From contig CAMAUC010000001.1 of the NCBI GenBank assembly GCA_945861265.1, forward strand, positions 186,001 through 250,000: DNA of 64,000 nucleotides, written 5' to 3'. How positions within the stretch are numbered: position 1 is the stretch's first letter; each line of letters opens with the position of its first letter. The notes under the pieces are model-generated. The model was not told the origin of the DNA. It did no database searches and worked only from the letters and a program-made list of their open reading frames with translations. A program made the translations under genes and the position numbers. The DNA comes from Rhizobium sp. Q54 (GTDB lineage Bacteria > Pseudomonadota > Alphaproteobacteria > Rhizobiales > Xanthobacteraceae). This document shows positions 44,202 through 54,919 of the stretch, piece after piece.

Positions 44202-46867
44202 GCTGGCGTTTCCTCGCGCGGGAAAGTCAAGGCGATACGCGTGCCGGCGCCGCCACGCGGCGGACTCTCGGCGGCGATGGTACCGCCATGCGCCTCCATG
44301 ATCCCCTTGGCAATGGCCAGGCCAAGGCCGGTGCCCTGCCCGCCATCGGCAAGCGAATCCGCCTTGATGAATTTCTCGAACACCTTTGGCAAGGCTTGCG
44401 CGGGAATGCCAGGACCGTCGTCGGCAATGCGCAGCGTTACGTTTTCAGGCGCAATCGCCGCGTCGATTAGCACATTGGTTTGCGGCGGGGTATGCGTGAT
44501 CGCGTTGCCTATGACGTTGCCAATCGCCTGCTCTACCAATGTCGCATCGGCGCGCACCAGCGGCAGATCGGCCGGCAAAGCGACCGCGAATTGCTGCTTT
44601 GCGCCGCGGCGTCGGGCGGCGCTGACGACGCGGTCGACGATCTCGCGCAGATCGATCCAGTCGTGCCGCAGTTCGAGCGCGCCGGCGTCGATACGCGTGA
44701 TCGCGAGCAAATTACGCACCATCTCGTCAAGCTCTTCGGCTTCCTGCTTGATCTGCAGCAGCATGTCCTGTTTCGCCGGAGCGCCTAGCTTGTCGCCGTA
44801 ACTGAGCAGACTGGTCGCGGCCCCGAGAATCGACGACAGCGGCGTGCGAAAATCATGCGAGATCGACGCCAGCAAAGTATTGCGCACGCGCTCGGTTTCG
44901 GTCGCGGTTTTGGCACTGACCATGTCGCGCGCCAGCGAGGCGCGCTCGAGCGCCGCTGCCGCCTGCTCGGACAAGGCATCGAGCAAGGCGCGCGCTTCCG
45001 AATCGAGCGCCCCCGTGCCCTCGGGCTTGGCAACGCCGATGACCCCGAGAGTCTTGTCGCCGATGCGCAGCGGCACGAAGTACCACGGCACAGTCGGCAG
45101 GGTGCCGGTGTCAGCGCCGGCCGGTTCGCCGTGCGTGAATGCCCAGTGCGCCGCCATCATCGGCGCGGCATCGAGCGCATCCTCAGGCGGCCATGCCGCG
45201 GTCATGACCAGATCCCCGCCGCTGTCGAGCAAAACAACGACGCCCCGGCCGAGGCTGGCGTGGATTTCACTGGCCGCGCCTTCGGCGACCGCGTCGAACG
45301 ACGCCAGGCCGGACAGCCGTCTTGTAAACTCAAAAAGCCGCCGCGTCGCCCGCATGCGGGTTGCCGCGATTGTCGCCTGCGCCCGCACCCGGCCGCCGAG
45401 CGCGGAGGTGATGACCGCTACGATCAGGAAAATGACCAGCGCCAGAAGTTCGTAGGGCTCGGCGATCGTGAAGCTGTGCACCGGCTCGATGAAGAAAAAA
45501 TTGTACACAAGAAAAGACAGCGCGGACGCATAGATCGCGGGCCAAATGCCGAAGTTCACCGCCATCAGCACGACACCGACGAGGAACAGCATCGACAAAT
45601 TGGGTATCGGCGTCATCGCGGTGAGCAGTTTGCCGACACCCGCGGCGGCGGCGATCGCCAGTGTCGCATAGAGGAAAGGCAGCGGCGCGAGTGCGAATCC
45701 GGCGCGACGGCGCCGCGGCGGCGGCGCGGCTTCCGAATGCCGCGTCACCAGATGAATGGCAATGTCCTGCGCGCGCCGGGCCAGTTCGTTCGGCAACGAG
45801 CGGCGCAGCAAAACATTGAGGAAGCCGCTCTGCGACCGGCCAATGACGATCTGCGTCACGTTCTCGAATTTGGCGAAGCGCAGCACTTCCTCGGGCAGAT
45901 CGCTACCCGTCAGGGTCTTTGTTTCGCCACCGAGCCTCTCGGCCAGCTTCATGGCCTCGTCGATCCGCGCGCGCGCGCTGTCGTCGAGATGGCCGCCCGG
46001 GCGCTCAACCGTCACGGCGAGCCAGGGGGCGTCCATCAGATCGGCGAGGCGCTTGGCCGTGCGCACCACGGCGGGCGAGTTGGCGTCCGGCCCGATGCAG
46101 GCAAGAATGCGCTCGCCGGCCGCCCACGGCCCTTCGATCGCCTGCGCCTGCATGCGCGACACCAGATCGGCGTCGATGCGCTCGGCGGCGCGCCGCAGCG
46201 CCAGCTCCCGCAACGCTGTCAGGTTCTGCGGCTTGAAGAAGCTCTCGACCGCGCGCGCCGCCGTGTCCTGCACATAGACCTTGCCTTCGGCGAGGCGCTT
46301 GAGCAACTCGTCGGGCGGAAAGTCGACCAGGATGATTTCGTCGGCTTTGTCGAATACCGTATCCGGCACGGTCTCGCGCACGCGCACCTTGGTGATCTTC
46401 AAGACCACATCGTTCAGGCTTTCCAGATGCTGGATGTTGAGCGTGGTCCAGACATCGATGCCGGCGGCGAGCAGCTCGTCGACGTCCTGCCAGCGTTTCG
46501 GGTGGCGGCTGCCAGGTACATTGGTGTGCGCGTATTCATCGACCAGCAGCAGCCCCGGCTTGCGCTTGAGCGCCGCGTCCAGATCGAACTCCTTCATGAT
46601 CTGGTTGCGGTAAACGATCGGCAGGCGCGGCAGTAAGTCGAAGCCCTCTAACTGACGTTCGGTCTCGCGGCGGCCATGTGTCTCGATCAGCCCGGCGACG
46701 ACATCGCGCCCGCCCGCCTTTTCGGTCTGGGCGGCGGCGAGCATGGCGTAGGTCTTGCCTACGCCGGGCGCCGCGCCGAGAAATATCTTGAGCCGCCCGC
46801 GCCCTTCCTTTCGGGCGAGCGCCAGCAGGGCGTCAGGCGAAGCACGTTGCTCGGGATCGAAGGCCAT
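44198..46867 (-). CDS. kdpD: Potassium-responsive sensor histidine kinase KdpD
   Basis: An 889-residue membrane kinase. The N-terminal KdpD domain has Walker A GAAPGVGKT (31-39), followed by a universal-stress-protein domain (around 250-370). A cluster of four membrane helices lies at about 395-495, followed by a GAF-like segment, then HisKA with the phospho-acceptor His671 in SISHDFRTPLSS. The HATPase domain ends in GTGLGLAIAKGI. Length and order match full-length KdpD. It senses potassium/ionic conditions and c-di-AMP in known homologues. It lies 22 bp after kdpC. Confidence 0.96.
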   Translation of the reverse strand: MAFDPEQRASPDALLALARKEGRGRLKIFLGAAPGVGKTYAMLAAAQTEKAGGRDVVAGLIETHGRRETERQLEGFDLLPRLPIVYRNQIMKEFDLDAALKRKPGLLLVDEYAHTNVPGSRHPKRWQDVDELLAAGIDVWTTLNIQHLESLNDVVLKITKVRVRETVPDTVFDKADEIILVDFPPDELLKRLAEGKVYVQDTAARAVESFFKPQNLTALRELALRRAAERIDADLVSRMQAQAIEGPWAAGERILACIGPDANSPAVVRTAKRLADLMDAPWLAVTVERPGGHLDDSARARIDEAMKLAERLGGETKTLTGSDLPEEVLRFAKFENVTQIVIGRSQSGFLNVLLRRSLPNELARRAQDIAIHLVTRHSEAAPPPRRRRAGFALAPLPFLYATLAIAAAAGVGKLLTAMTPIPNLSMLFLVGVVLMAVNFGIWPAIYASALSFLVYNFFFIEPVHSFTIAEPYELLALVIFLIVAVITSALGGRVRAQATIAATRMRATRRLFEFTRRLSGLASFDAVAEGAASEIHASLGRGVVVLLDSGGDLVMTAAWPPEDALDAAPMMAAHWAFTHGEPAGADTGTLPTVPWYFVPLRIGDKTLGVIGVAKPEGTGALDSEARALLDALSEQAAAALERASLARDMVSAKTATETERVRNTLLASISHDFRTPLSSILGAATSLLSYGDKLGAPAKQDMLLQIKQEAEELDEMVRNLLAITRIDAGALELRHDWIDLREIVDRVVSAARRRGAKQQFAVALPADLPLVRADATLVEQAIGNVIGNAITHTPPQTNVLIDAAIAPENVTLRIADDGPGIPAQALPKVFEKFIKADSLADGGQGTGLGLAIAKGIMEAHGGTIAAESPPRGGAGTRIALTFPREETPA

Positions 46868-46889
46868 GCGTCTCCTTTAGACGAACATA

Positions 46890-47492
46890 CTACGACCGCA
46901 GAGCATCCAGCGCGAGGTTGAGTTTGAGGACGTTCACACGCGGTTCGCCCAGCAGGCCGAGAGTGCGCCCTTCAGTTTGCGCCTCGACCAGCGCCCGCAC
47001 ATTTTGATCCGGCAGACCGCGCGCCTTGGCGACACGGGGCACCTGGAACAAAGCCGCCGCCGGCGAGACATCGGGGTCGAGGCCGCTGCCGGAGGCCGTC
47101 ACCAGATCGACCGGCACCGCCGCGTTCGGATTCTTCGCCTTGAGTTTATCGACGTCTTCCTTGAGCCGGTCGGCCAGCGCCTTGCTGGTCGGGCCAAGAT
47201 TGGAGCCCATGGAGTTCGACGCATTGTAAGGCGCGGAGACGGTCTTGGTCGCATCTTTCGGGTCAGGGCCGGTCGTCGCCGACGGGCGGCCGTGGAAATA
47301 CTTGTCGCTCTCGAAGGCCTGGCCGATCAACGCCGAGCCGATCACCTTGCCGTCCTTCTCGATCAGGCTGCCTTGCGCCTGTTTCGGAAAGAGCGCGCCG
47401 GCGATGCCGGTCATGCCCAGCGGATAGACTAGACCCGTGATGAGGGTCAGCAGGACCAGAACGACGATGGCGGGGCGGAGTTCCTTAAGCAT
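46890..47492 (-). CDS. kdpC: K+-transporting ATPase subunit KdpC
   Basis: A 200-residue subunit. A single N-terminal membrane anchor ([20 protein letters not shown]) is followed by the periplasmic domain with [11 protein letters not shown] and [17 protein letters not shown], both KdpC hallmarks. KdpC stabilises the KdpAB complex and raises ATP affinity. It follows kdpB by 12 bp. Confidence 0.96.
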   Translation of the reverse strand: MLKELRPAIVVLVLLTLITGLVYPLGMTGIAGALFPKQAQGSLIEKDGKVIGSALIGQAFESDKYFHGRPSATTGPDPKDATKTVSAPYNASNSMGSNLGPTSKALADRLKEDVDKLKAKNPNAAVPVDLVTASGSGLDPDVSPAAALFQVPRVAKARGLPDQNVRALVEAQTEGRTLGLLGEPRVNVLKLNLALDALRS

Positions 47493-47504
47493 GGCAAATT
47501 CTCC

Positions 47505-49577
<2,073 letters not shown>

Positions 49578-49602
49578 TGCCGTAACTCCAATTTAAATCC
49601 GT

Positions 49603-51306
49603 TTAGAACACGGTGCCGGCGAGCATCGCCAGATGCTCGACGATCGGCCCGAGCGCGAGCACGGGGAAGAATGTAAGGCCGCCGACAACCAGGATGACGC
49701 CGACGGTAAGGCCGACGAACAAGCCACCGGTGGTCGGGAACGTGCCGGCGGAGGCAGCGATGCTCTTCTTCTCGACCAGCGAACCGGCAATCGCCATCGC
49801 GGGTACGATCATGAAGAAGCGGCCGACGAACATCGCGATCGCGCCGGTGGTGTTGAAGAACACCGTGTTGGCGGTGATGCCTCCGAAGGCCGAACCGTTA
49901 TTGGCGGTGCTCGAGACGTAAAGGTAGAGCATCTCCGAGAAGCCATGCGGCCCGGAATTGCCAAGTTGCGTCAGCGCCTGCGGGTTGACAGCGGCGACCG
50001 CGGTCCATCCGAGCATCATCAGCGGCATGGCCAGGATGGCGAGCATGGCCATCTTGACTTCCTTGGCCTCGATCTTCTTGCCGACATATTCCGGCGTCCG
50101 GCCGACCATCAGTCCGGCGATGAAGATCGTAATGACAACGAACAGCAGCATGCCGTAAAGGCCGGCGCCGACACCACCGATGACGATCTCGCCGAGCTGC
50201 ATGTTGATCAGCGGGATCATGCCGCCGAGCGCGGTGAACGAGTCATGCATGGCGTTGACCGCGCCGCACGACGCCGCCGTGGTGATAACCGCGAACAGAG
50301 CCGAAGCGACAATTCCGAAGCGAACTTCCTTGCCCTCCATGTTGCCGCCGGTGAGGCCGAGCGCGTTGAGCGTGGCGGTGCCGTTGGCTTCCGCCCAGTA
50401 GCAGAACGCCACGCCGGCAATGAACAGGATGCCCATCACAGAAAGAATCGCCCAGCCCTGGCGCTGGTTGCCGACCATGCGGCCGAACACATTGGTCAGC
50501 GCGGCGCCGAGCACGAAGATCGACAGCATCTGGACGAAGTTCGACAGCGCGGTCGGGTTCTCGAACGGATGCGCGGCATTGGCGTTGAAGAAGCCGCCGC
50601 CGTTGGTGCCGAGCATCTTGATGGCCACCTGCGAGGCCACGGGACCGACCGCGATGGTCTGCTTGGCGCCTTCCAGCGTGGTGGCCTCGACGTAAGCACC
50701 CAAAGTCTGCGGCATACCCTGCCAGACCAGGAAGATCGTGTAGACGACGCAAATCGGCAGCAGGATATAGAGCGTGCAACGGGTGATATCGACCCAGAAA
50801 TTGCCAACTGTCTTGGCCGACGCGCGGGCGAAACCGCGAATCAGCGCCACCGCCAGTACAATGCCGGTCGCCGCCGACAGGAAGTTCTGGTGCGTCAGGC
50901 CGAGCATCTGCGTGAGGTACGACATCGTGCCCTCCCCGCCGTAGTTCTGCCAGTTGGTGTTGGTGATGAAGCTGACCGCCGTATTGAAGGCGAGATCCGG
51001 CGCGACGTTGGCTTGCTCGGCCGGGTTCAACGGCAGCGAGGCTTGAACGCGCATCAAGATATAGAGAATGAGGAAGCCGCCGACATGGAACAGCAGCATG
51101 GCGACCGTGTAGGTCAGCCAGTGCTGTTCGCGTTTGTCGTCGACGCCGCCGGTCCAATAAATGGCGGTTTCGATGGGTCGCAAAACCGGCGTCAGGAATG
51201 TCCACTCGCCGGCGAAAACGCGCGTCATGAAGCCGCCGACGAGCGGCGTCAGCGCGACGATGATCGCGCAGAAAAGGATGATTTGAACCCAGCCGATAAC
51301 GGTCAT
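49603..51306 (-). CDS. kdpA: K+-transporting ATPase subunit KdpA
   Basis: A 567-residue channel-like subunit with about ten membrane helices. Selectivity-filter-like repeats are visible, including [14 protein letters not shown] and [19 protein letters not shown], which are typical of KdpA. It selects and conducts K+ in the KdpFABC complex of the inner membrane. It follows kdpF by 43 bp. Confidence 0.97.
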   Translation of the reverse strand: MTVIGWVQIILFCAIIVALTPLVGGFMTRVFAGEWTFLTPVLRPIETAIYWTGGVDDKREQHWLTYTVAMLLFHVGGFLILYILMRVQASLPLNPAEQANVAPDLAFNTAVSFITNTNWQNYGGEGTMSYLTQMLGLTHQNFLSAATGIVLAVALIRGFARASAKTVGNFWVDITRCTLYILLPICVVYTIFLVWQGMPQTLGAYVEATTLEGAKQTIAVGPVASQVAIKMLGTNGGGFFNANAAHPFENPTALSNFVQMLSIFVLGAALTNVFGRMVGNQRQGWAILSVMGILFIAGVAFCYWAEANGTATLNALGLTGGNMEGKEVRFGIVASALFAVITTAASCGAVNAMHDSFTALGGMIPLINMQLGEIVIGGVGAGLYGMLLFVVITIFIAGLMVGRTPEYVGKKIEAKEVKMAMLAILAMPLMMLGWTAVAAVNPQALTQLGNSGPHGFSEMLYLYVSSTANNGSAFGGITANTVFFNTTGAIAMFVGRFFMIVPAMAIAGSLVEKKSIAASAGTFPTTGGLFVGLTVGVILVVGGLTFFPVLALGPIVEHLAMLAGTVF

Positions 51307-51349
51307 GACTCGTCTCTATGATTGCTTGCTTGGTTGCTCGGTTGCAGCG

Positions 51350-51439
51350 TCAGAATTTCTCCGGCCGCACCAACGCGTAGGTGAGGTAGAACAGCAATCC
51401 CGCGGCCACGATGGCGGCGAGCGAATAATCAAGGGTCAT
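51350..51439 (-). CDS. kdpF: K+-transporting ATPase subunit KdpF
   Basis: A 29-residue single-span peptide, TLDYSLAAIVAAGLLFYLTYALVRPEKF after Met, cut here as LVRPEKF at the end, the KdpF signature. It stabilises the KdpFABC complex as a lipid-like subunit. The ATG at 51439 has GGAGAG 5 bp upstream. Short enough to be missed by gene finders, it is unambiguous by the terminal YALVRPE motif and position ahead of kdpA. Confidence 0.92.
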   Translation of the reverse strand: MTLDYSLAAIVAAGLLFYLTYALVRPEKF

Positions 51440-51474
51440 AACGCTCTCCGTTTTTTCTTGCGCCTGATCGCGCG

Positions 51475-51558
51475 CTATAGCCTGTCGCAGGCGTAGGCGT
51501 AGCCGATCGACAATGCGAACAAGCCAATTCCAAGCGCTAGTAAGATGAGGTCGAACAT
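51475..51558 (-). CDS. 27-residue membrane micropeptide upstream of kdpF
   Basis: ATG at 51558 to TAG at 51475 encodes 27 residues. A hydrophobic core DLILLALGIGLFALSIGY runs into AYACDRL at the end, giving one membrane span with a short polar tail. It lies 35 bp before kdpF, on the same strand. I recall similar tiny peptides ending in C(D/E)RL ahead of kdpF in other proteobacteria, which supports it being real. A subunit-like or regulatory role in the Kdp complex is a guess. The ribosome site (GGGCG) is weak. Confidence 0.65.
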   Translation of the reverse strand: MFDLILLALGIGLFALSIGYAYACDRL

Positions 51559-51730
51559 GGTCTGCGCCCTTCAAATTAATTCCGGAGCGAGCTTGCACGT
51601 AGGCTTTGCACCGTAAGGAAGCGATGCGGAATGCGGTTGCGCTATATCAAGAGGTTATAAAGATCGCCGGGAGCGCTGAGCGCCCGCCGGATCGGCCGTC
51701 TTTTATGACGCGATTATTTGCCGGTGCTTA

Positions 51731-51743
51731 TTTCCCAATCGAA
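51731..51743 (+). promoter_or_regulatory. Repeated 13-bp element, copy 1
   Basis: TTTCCCAATCGAA occurs here and again at 52261, each followed closely by a CTAT-containing stretch. Each lies about 70 bp before a small open reading frame (ATG at 51812 and 52346). It is probably a promoter or regulatory element common to the two; the binding factor is unknown. Confidence 0.42.
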
Positions 51744-51811
51744 TTCCTATGCCATACCGCACACATTGCCGGCATAGAAGCAGCATGCTTCCGCAATTTG
51801 GAGCGGCCGCC

Positions 51812-51970
51812 ATGTTTGCCCTGCTGGTCGAACGCCTCAAGCTCATCATCCTGTTCCTGCTTATCGTCACTCTTATTGGCCTTTGGCATCTCAGCGATTG
51901 GCGGGCTACGCCCTCGTGCGCCCTTGCGCGCCGAACCCGCCGCACGCGGCGCCGCTCAGCTCACCGCTAA
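51812..51970 (+). CDS. Possible small membrane protein (52 aa)
   Basis: ATG at 51812, with GGAG about 10 bp upstream. A hydrophobic span LLVERLKLIILFLLIVTLIG is followed by an Arg-rich tail. The TAA stop overlaps the AAAGGAGG ribosome site of the next small gene, as in a two-gene operon. No family recognised. Moderate to low certainty because the tail composition is unusual. Confidence 0.4.
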   Translation: MFALLVERLKLIILFLLIVTLIGLWHLSDWRATPSCALARRTRRTRRRSAHR

Positions 51971-51982
51971 AGGAGGCTAACT

Positions 51983-52219
51983 ATGTCAGTCATGACACAT
52001 AGGTATGTTTCGAGATTGCGCGATGGCGCCGACCGGCCGGCTACGGCATCCGATCTCGCCTTCGCGCGCCAAAAGGCAAACCGCCATTTCTGGCGGCGCA
52101 CGAAGACGCTGGTCCGGCACGCATGGGGCCCACTTATCATCTACTCGATTCTTTCCATCGCCCTGGTCGCGGCTATCGCGATCCGGATGGGGGTCTGGGT
52201 CCCCCAGGTTTGGCGCTGA
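51983..52219 (+). CDS. Small membrane protein (78 aa), uncharacterised
   Basis: Start at 51983 with an excellent AAAGGAGG ribosome site 6 bp upstream. The basic N-terminal 45 residues (VSRLRDGADRPATASDL, then RRTKTLVRHAWG) lead to one membrane span, PLIIYSILSIALVAAIAIRMG, and a short end. Topology is probably N-in. It is divergent from the kdp operon and not similar to a known Kdp component. Function unknown; the strong translation signal is the main support. Confidence 0.65.
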   Translation: MSVMTHRYVSRLRDGADRPATASDLAFARQKANRHFWRRTKTLVRHAWGPLIIYSILSIALVAAIAIRMGVWVPQVWR

Positions 52220-52260
52220 TCATTCGCCGTCCTTATCGCGCACTTATAGGGCGGCTCCGC

Positions 52261-52273
52261 TTTCCCAATCGAA
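52261..52273 (+). promoter_or_regulatory. Repeated 13-bp element, copy 2
   Basis: This is an exact second copy of the element at 51731, 72 bp before the ATG at 52346, with CTATAT just downstream that could serve as a -10 box. Confidence 0.42.
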
Positions 52274-52294
52274 ACTATATGCGCCGGGGGCCAC

Positions 52295-52317
52295 CTGTAT
52301 TGGGCAGGCCAATACAG
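52295..52317. repeat. Perfect 9-bp inverted repeat
   Basis: CTGTATTGG (52295-52303) and CCAATACAG (52309-52317) are separated by GCAGG. It sits between the 13-bp element and the small gene at 52346. It could be an operator or a leader hairpin. Confidence 0.55.
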
Positions 52318-52345
52318 CTTGCGGCAAAGACAAGGACAGACTTCC

Positions 52346-52540
52346 ATGACGATTCTCGTGCTCGAAAATTTCTCGATCGTGCCGCTCCTGGTACGGAACC
52401 TGCGCGTGCTGCTGGCGCGCTGGACTGGAACACTCGATCGGCTCGTCAGCGCGCGCGCCGCGCGCCAAGTCCCGGAGTGGCAAATGCGCGAGGTAGAAAT
52501 CGAGATCAAACGCTATCGGCGGTCTCGCTCGCACCGTTGA
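52346..52540 (+). CDS. Possible small protein (64 aa)
   Basis: ATG at 52346, with AAGGA about 10 bp upstream. The first 25 residues are amphipathic to hydrophobic (LVLENFSIVPLLVRNLRVLL) and the rest is highly charged, ending in KRYRRSRSHR. No domain recognised. The repeated element and inverted repeat upstream suggest a controlled small gene, but coding status is not certain. The 173 bp that follow (52541-52713) hold no gene I can support. Confidence 0.4.
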   Translation: MTILVLENFSIVPLLVRNLRVLLARWTGTLDRLVSARAARQVPEWQMREVEIEIKRYRRSRSHR

Positions 52541-52713
52541 AATGCCGCCACGTCCGCCGGACGGATGCTCGCTGTATGTGACCGACCTGAGGAGCCTTTT
52601 CGACATTCATCTGTGAATGCCTTGTCCACGATCTAGCTGTAGCGGCCGTCACCACTGGCGCAGCATTCAGATGGCCCGTAGGATTGTCCCCTTTTTGCAA
52701 GGGATATCGCCAC

Positions 52714-53661
52714 ATGGGCGCTCACCATTTATTGTCGGCGGACGCCGGCACCGTGCATCGCGGCACTTTCGATGCCGCCTTTCCCGCCGTCCTGACGATG
52801 AATTCCGGCGACACGGTCGAGATAACGTCCCTGTCGGGCGACAGGGCCGATCTGCCGGCAGCCGGCTCCGGCTTCACCGTTTCCGCCGCGCATCGCAATG
52901 TGCTCGACCAAGTGGCGCCGGGGCTCGGTCCGCATTTCATGACCGGGCCGATTGCCGTCAAAGGCGCGATGCCGGGCGACGAATTGATCGTCGATATCCT
53001 CGCCGTTGAACTGGCCTTCGATTGGGGCTGGAACCTGATCCGCGCCGGCAAGGGCACCCTGCCGGATGAGTTTCCCAACGAACGCCGCATGCATATCGGC
53101 ATCGACCGGCAGCGCCGGGTCGTGACGATGCCGTGGGGGCTAGAACTTCCAGCCGCGCCGTTTTTCGGCATTGTTGGCGTCGCCCCGCCGCCGGGCGACG
53201 GGCCGCAGACCTCGGTGATCCCGCGCGCCTGGGGCGGCAATATCGATTGCAAACATCTCGGCGCCGGCGCGCGGCTGCATCTGCCGGTATTCAACGAAGG
53301 CGCATTGCTGTCGGCGGGCGATGGGCACGCCGCGCAAGGTGACGGCGAAGTCTGCCTCACCGCTGTCGAGACCGGTTTGCGCGGCACCTTGCGTCTCACA
53401 ATCGCCAAGGGCACCGACATTCGCGGCCCTTGGGCGGAGACGCCGACGCATATCATCGCCATGGCGTTCGACCCCGATCTCGACGTCGCGGCGCAATCGG
53501 CCGTCCGCAATATGGTGGGGCTGATCGAGCGTATCGGCGGATTGGCCGCCGCCGACGCCTATACATTATGCAGTGTCGCCGCCGACGTACATGTGACGCA
53601 GCTCGTCAATGTCCACAAAGGCGCCCATGTGATGCTGGCAAAATCGGCGCTGGGGATTTAG
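52714..53661 (+). CDS. Acetamidase/formamidase family protein
   Basis: A 315-residue FmdA/AmdA-family amidase. Conserved blocks are GHAAQGDGEVCLTAVET in the C-terminal half, VIPRAWGGNIDCKHLGAGARLHLPV, and NVHKGAHVMLAKSALG near the C-terminus. Such enzymes release ammonia from formamide or short amides. ATG at 52714 is preferred over TTG at 52684. It converges with the cyanurate-hydrolase-like operon; two long palindromes fill the gap. It may mop up an amide product of that operon, which is inference. Confidence 0.9.
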   Translation: MGAHHLLSADAGTVHRGTFDAAFPAVLTMNSGDTVEITSLSGDRADLPAAGSGFTVSAAHRNVLDQVAPGLGPHFMTGPIAVKGAMPGDELIVDILAVELAFDWGWNLIRAGKGTLPDEFPNERRMHIGIDRQRRVVTMPWGLELPAAPFFGIVGVAPPPGDGPQTSVIPRAWGGNIDCKHLGAGARLHLPVFNEGALLSAGDGHAAQGDGEVCLTAVETGLRGTLRLTIAKGTDIRGPWAETPTHIIAMAFDPDLDVAAQSAVRNMVGLIERIGGLAAADAYTLCSVAADVHVTQLVNVHKGAHVMLAKSALGI

Positions 53662-53740
53662 CTAGTGGAGCGGATTTGGCGTTCGCTACCAATTTGCCGC
53701 GCATATCTTATGCGAACGTCAAATCCAAAGCTCCACTAGC
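53661..53740. repeat. Long intergenic palindrome, first of a pair
   Basis: Ends GCTAGTGGAGC and GCTCCACTAGC are perfectly complementary. Inside, GGATTTGGCGTTCGC pairs with GCGAACGTCAAATCC with a single mismatch. The element spans 80 bp starting at the stop codon of the amidase. It could fold as a bidirectional terminator hairpin or be a small mobile palindrome. Confidence 0.8.
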
Positions 53741-53752
53741 AACAATAATTTG

Positions 53753-53828
53753 CCAGTGGTCCTTTGATTCTAACATTCGCAAAAGTGGCTCCGCAGACGG
53801 GATGCGAATGTTAGAATCGGACCACTAG
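53753..53828. repeat. Long intergenic palindrome, second of a pair
   Basis: Left arm AGTGGTCC then GATTCTAACATTCGCA pairs with right arm TGCGAATGTTAGAATC then GGACCACT; only a TTT bulge interrupts it. Ends (CCAGTGG.., ..CCACTAG) resemble those of the neighbour 12 bp away, so the two belong to one family. The right arm contains the stop codon of the leftward cyanurate-hydrolase-like gene. Confidence 0.82.
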
Positions 53829-54916
53829 CCGCGGTCGACGATCAGCGCCACCGGCCCGCCGCCATCCGGCCCCTGATGCTCGGCGCCGCCGGACACATAT
53901 ATTTCGGCGTGCCCCACCAGCCCCGCCAAGGCGCCACAGACAAAGGCGCGCGCATGCCGCGTCGACGATATATCGCTGTCGTCGAGCATGGTGTGGCGAT
54001 TGCCGCGCAGGCGGCCATCATGGCTCGCTTCGGCCTTGCCGAGCACAGCGACCAGCCGTTGCCGGTCGGCAGCGCTGAGCTGCCCGGACGAGGAAAGCCC
54101 AAGCCGCGACAACGCCGCGCGCACCGGCTCGATATCGATCCCGTCCGCCATGACCGCATGATCGATGGCGAGCGGCCCCGACCATTGCGCCGACATGCCG
54201 AGCACGACGATCTCATGATTGACCAGTTCGATGCCCGCCGACGTGCTGGCGCGACCGGACCACAGATTCCAGTTGACGGCGATATCGGCATCGCCGACGA
54301 CCGCCGCGTCGATTTCACCGAGCGCCACGGCGGCGCCGAGCGCGCTCGCCGCCCGCGACAGGCCCATCGATTTCAAGGTATCGCGCGTCCCGACCATGGC
54401 ACCGCGGGCATCGGCGTCGGCAATGCGCTGCGCCGTCAGGAGCGGACACTTGATCTGGACGAAGTGGACGTCGCCGGTATCGGTCAATCCCGCGTCGCTC
54501 ATGGCCTCGCGCACGCCAGCGGCGACCTGTTGCACCTGCCCCACCCGGCCGAGCTGCTCGAACGGCAGCGAGGCTGTATGCGCGCGACCGATGGCGAGCG
54601 CCGGCGACACACCGCCGTCTCCCGGCGCACGCTCGAACACGACCCAATGCGGCGCCATCGCGCCTTCGGTGCCGCCCGACATCACCAGGCAGATGCGATC
54701 GGCGCTATCCAACGGCAAGTGACGGCGAAACAGCGCGCTCAGGCTCGTTGTCGCCAGACCGCGGCTGAAATCGTTGACCAGACCGTTGCCCTCGGTCTTG
54801 CCGAAAACGGCAATCACGCCGCTGGGCTCGATGCGTCCGGCGGCAATCGCGGCTTCTATGCCGCTGACATCATCCGGCGATCGGGCGGCGATACGATGCA
54901 CTTTGGCGACAGGCAC
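53825..54916 (-). CDS. Ring-opening amidohydrolase, cyanuric acid hydrolase/barbiturase family
   Basis: A 363-residue enzyme of the AtzD/TrzD/barbiturase family. All three Ser-Lys pairs of its threefold active site are visible: Lys40 (FGKTEGNG) with Ser80 (VMSGGTEG), Lys156 (VQIKCPLL) with Ser226 (RASTSAG), Lys294 with Ser342 (VSGGAEHQGPDGGG). It should hydrolyse cyanuric acid to carboxybiuret or barbituric acid to ureidomalonate; sequence alone does not separate them. It starts with GTG at 54916, 3 bp after the permease, and ends an operon with its own importer. No biuret hydrolase or ureidomalonase was seen here. Confidence 0.92.
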   Translation of the reverse strand: MPVAKVHRIAARSPDDVSGIEAAIAAGRIEPSGVIAVFGKTEGNGLVNDFSRGLATTSLSALFRRHLPLDSADRICLVMSGGTEGAMAPHWVVFERAPGDGGVSPALAIGRAHTASLPFEQLGRVGQVQQVAAGVREAMSDAGLTDTGDVHFVQIKCPLLTAQRIADADARGAMVGTRDTLKSMGLSRAASALGAAVALGEIDAAVVGDADIAVNWNLWSGRASTSAGIELVNHEIVVLGMSAQWSGPLAIDHAVMADGIDIEPVRAALSRLGLSSSGQLSAADRQRLVAVLGKAEASHDGRLRGNRHTMLDDSDISSTRHARAFVCGALAGLVGHAEIYVSGGAEHQGPDGGGPVALIVDRG

Positions 54917-54919
54917 AAC

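Noticed and set aside
44855-46636. 593-codon plus-strand frame opposite kdpD
   Set aside because: Antisense to an unmistakable kdpD; composition is low-complexity His/Arg/Gln.
49633-51321. 562-codon plus-strand frame opposite kdpA
   Set aside because: Antisense shadow; highly charged sequence with no domain.
51606-51980. 124-codon plus-strand frame beside kdp
   Set aside because: It overlaps the better-supported small genes in another frame, has no ribosome site and no coherent hydrophobic pattern.
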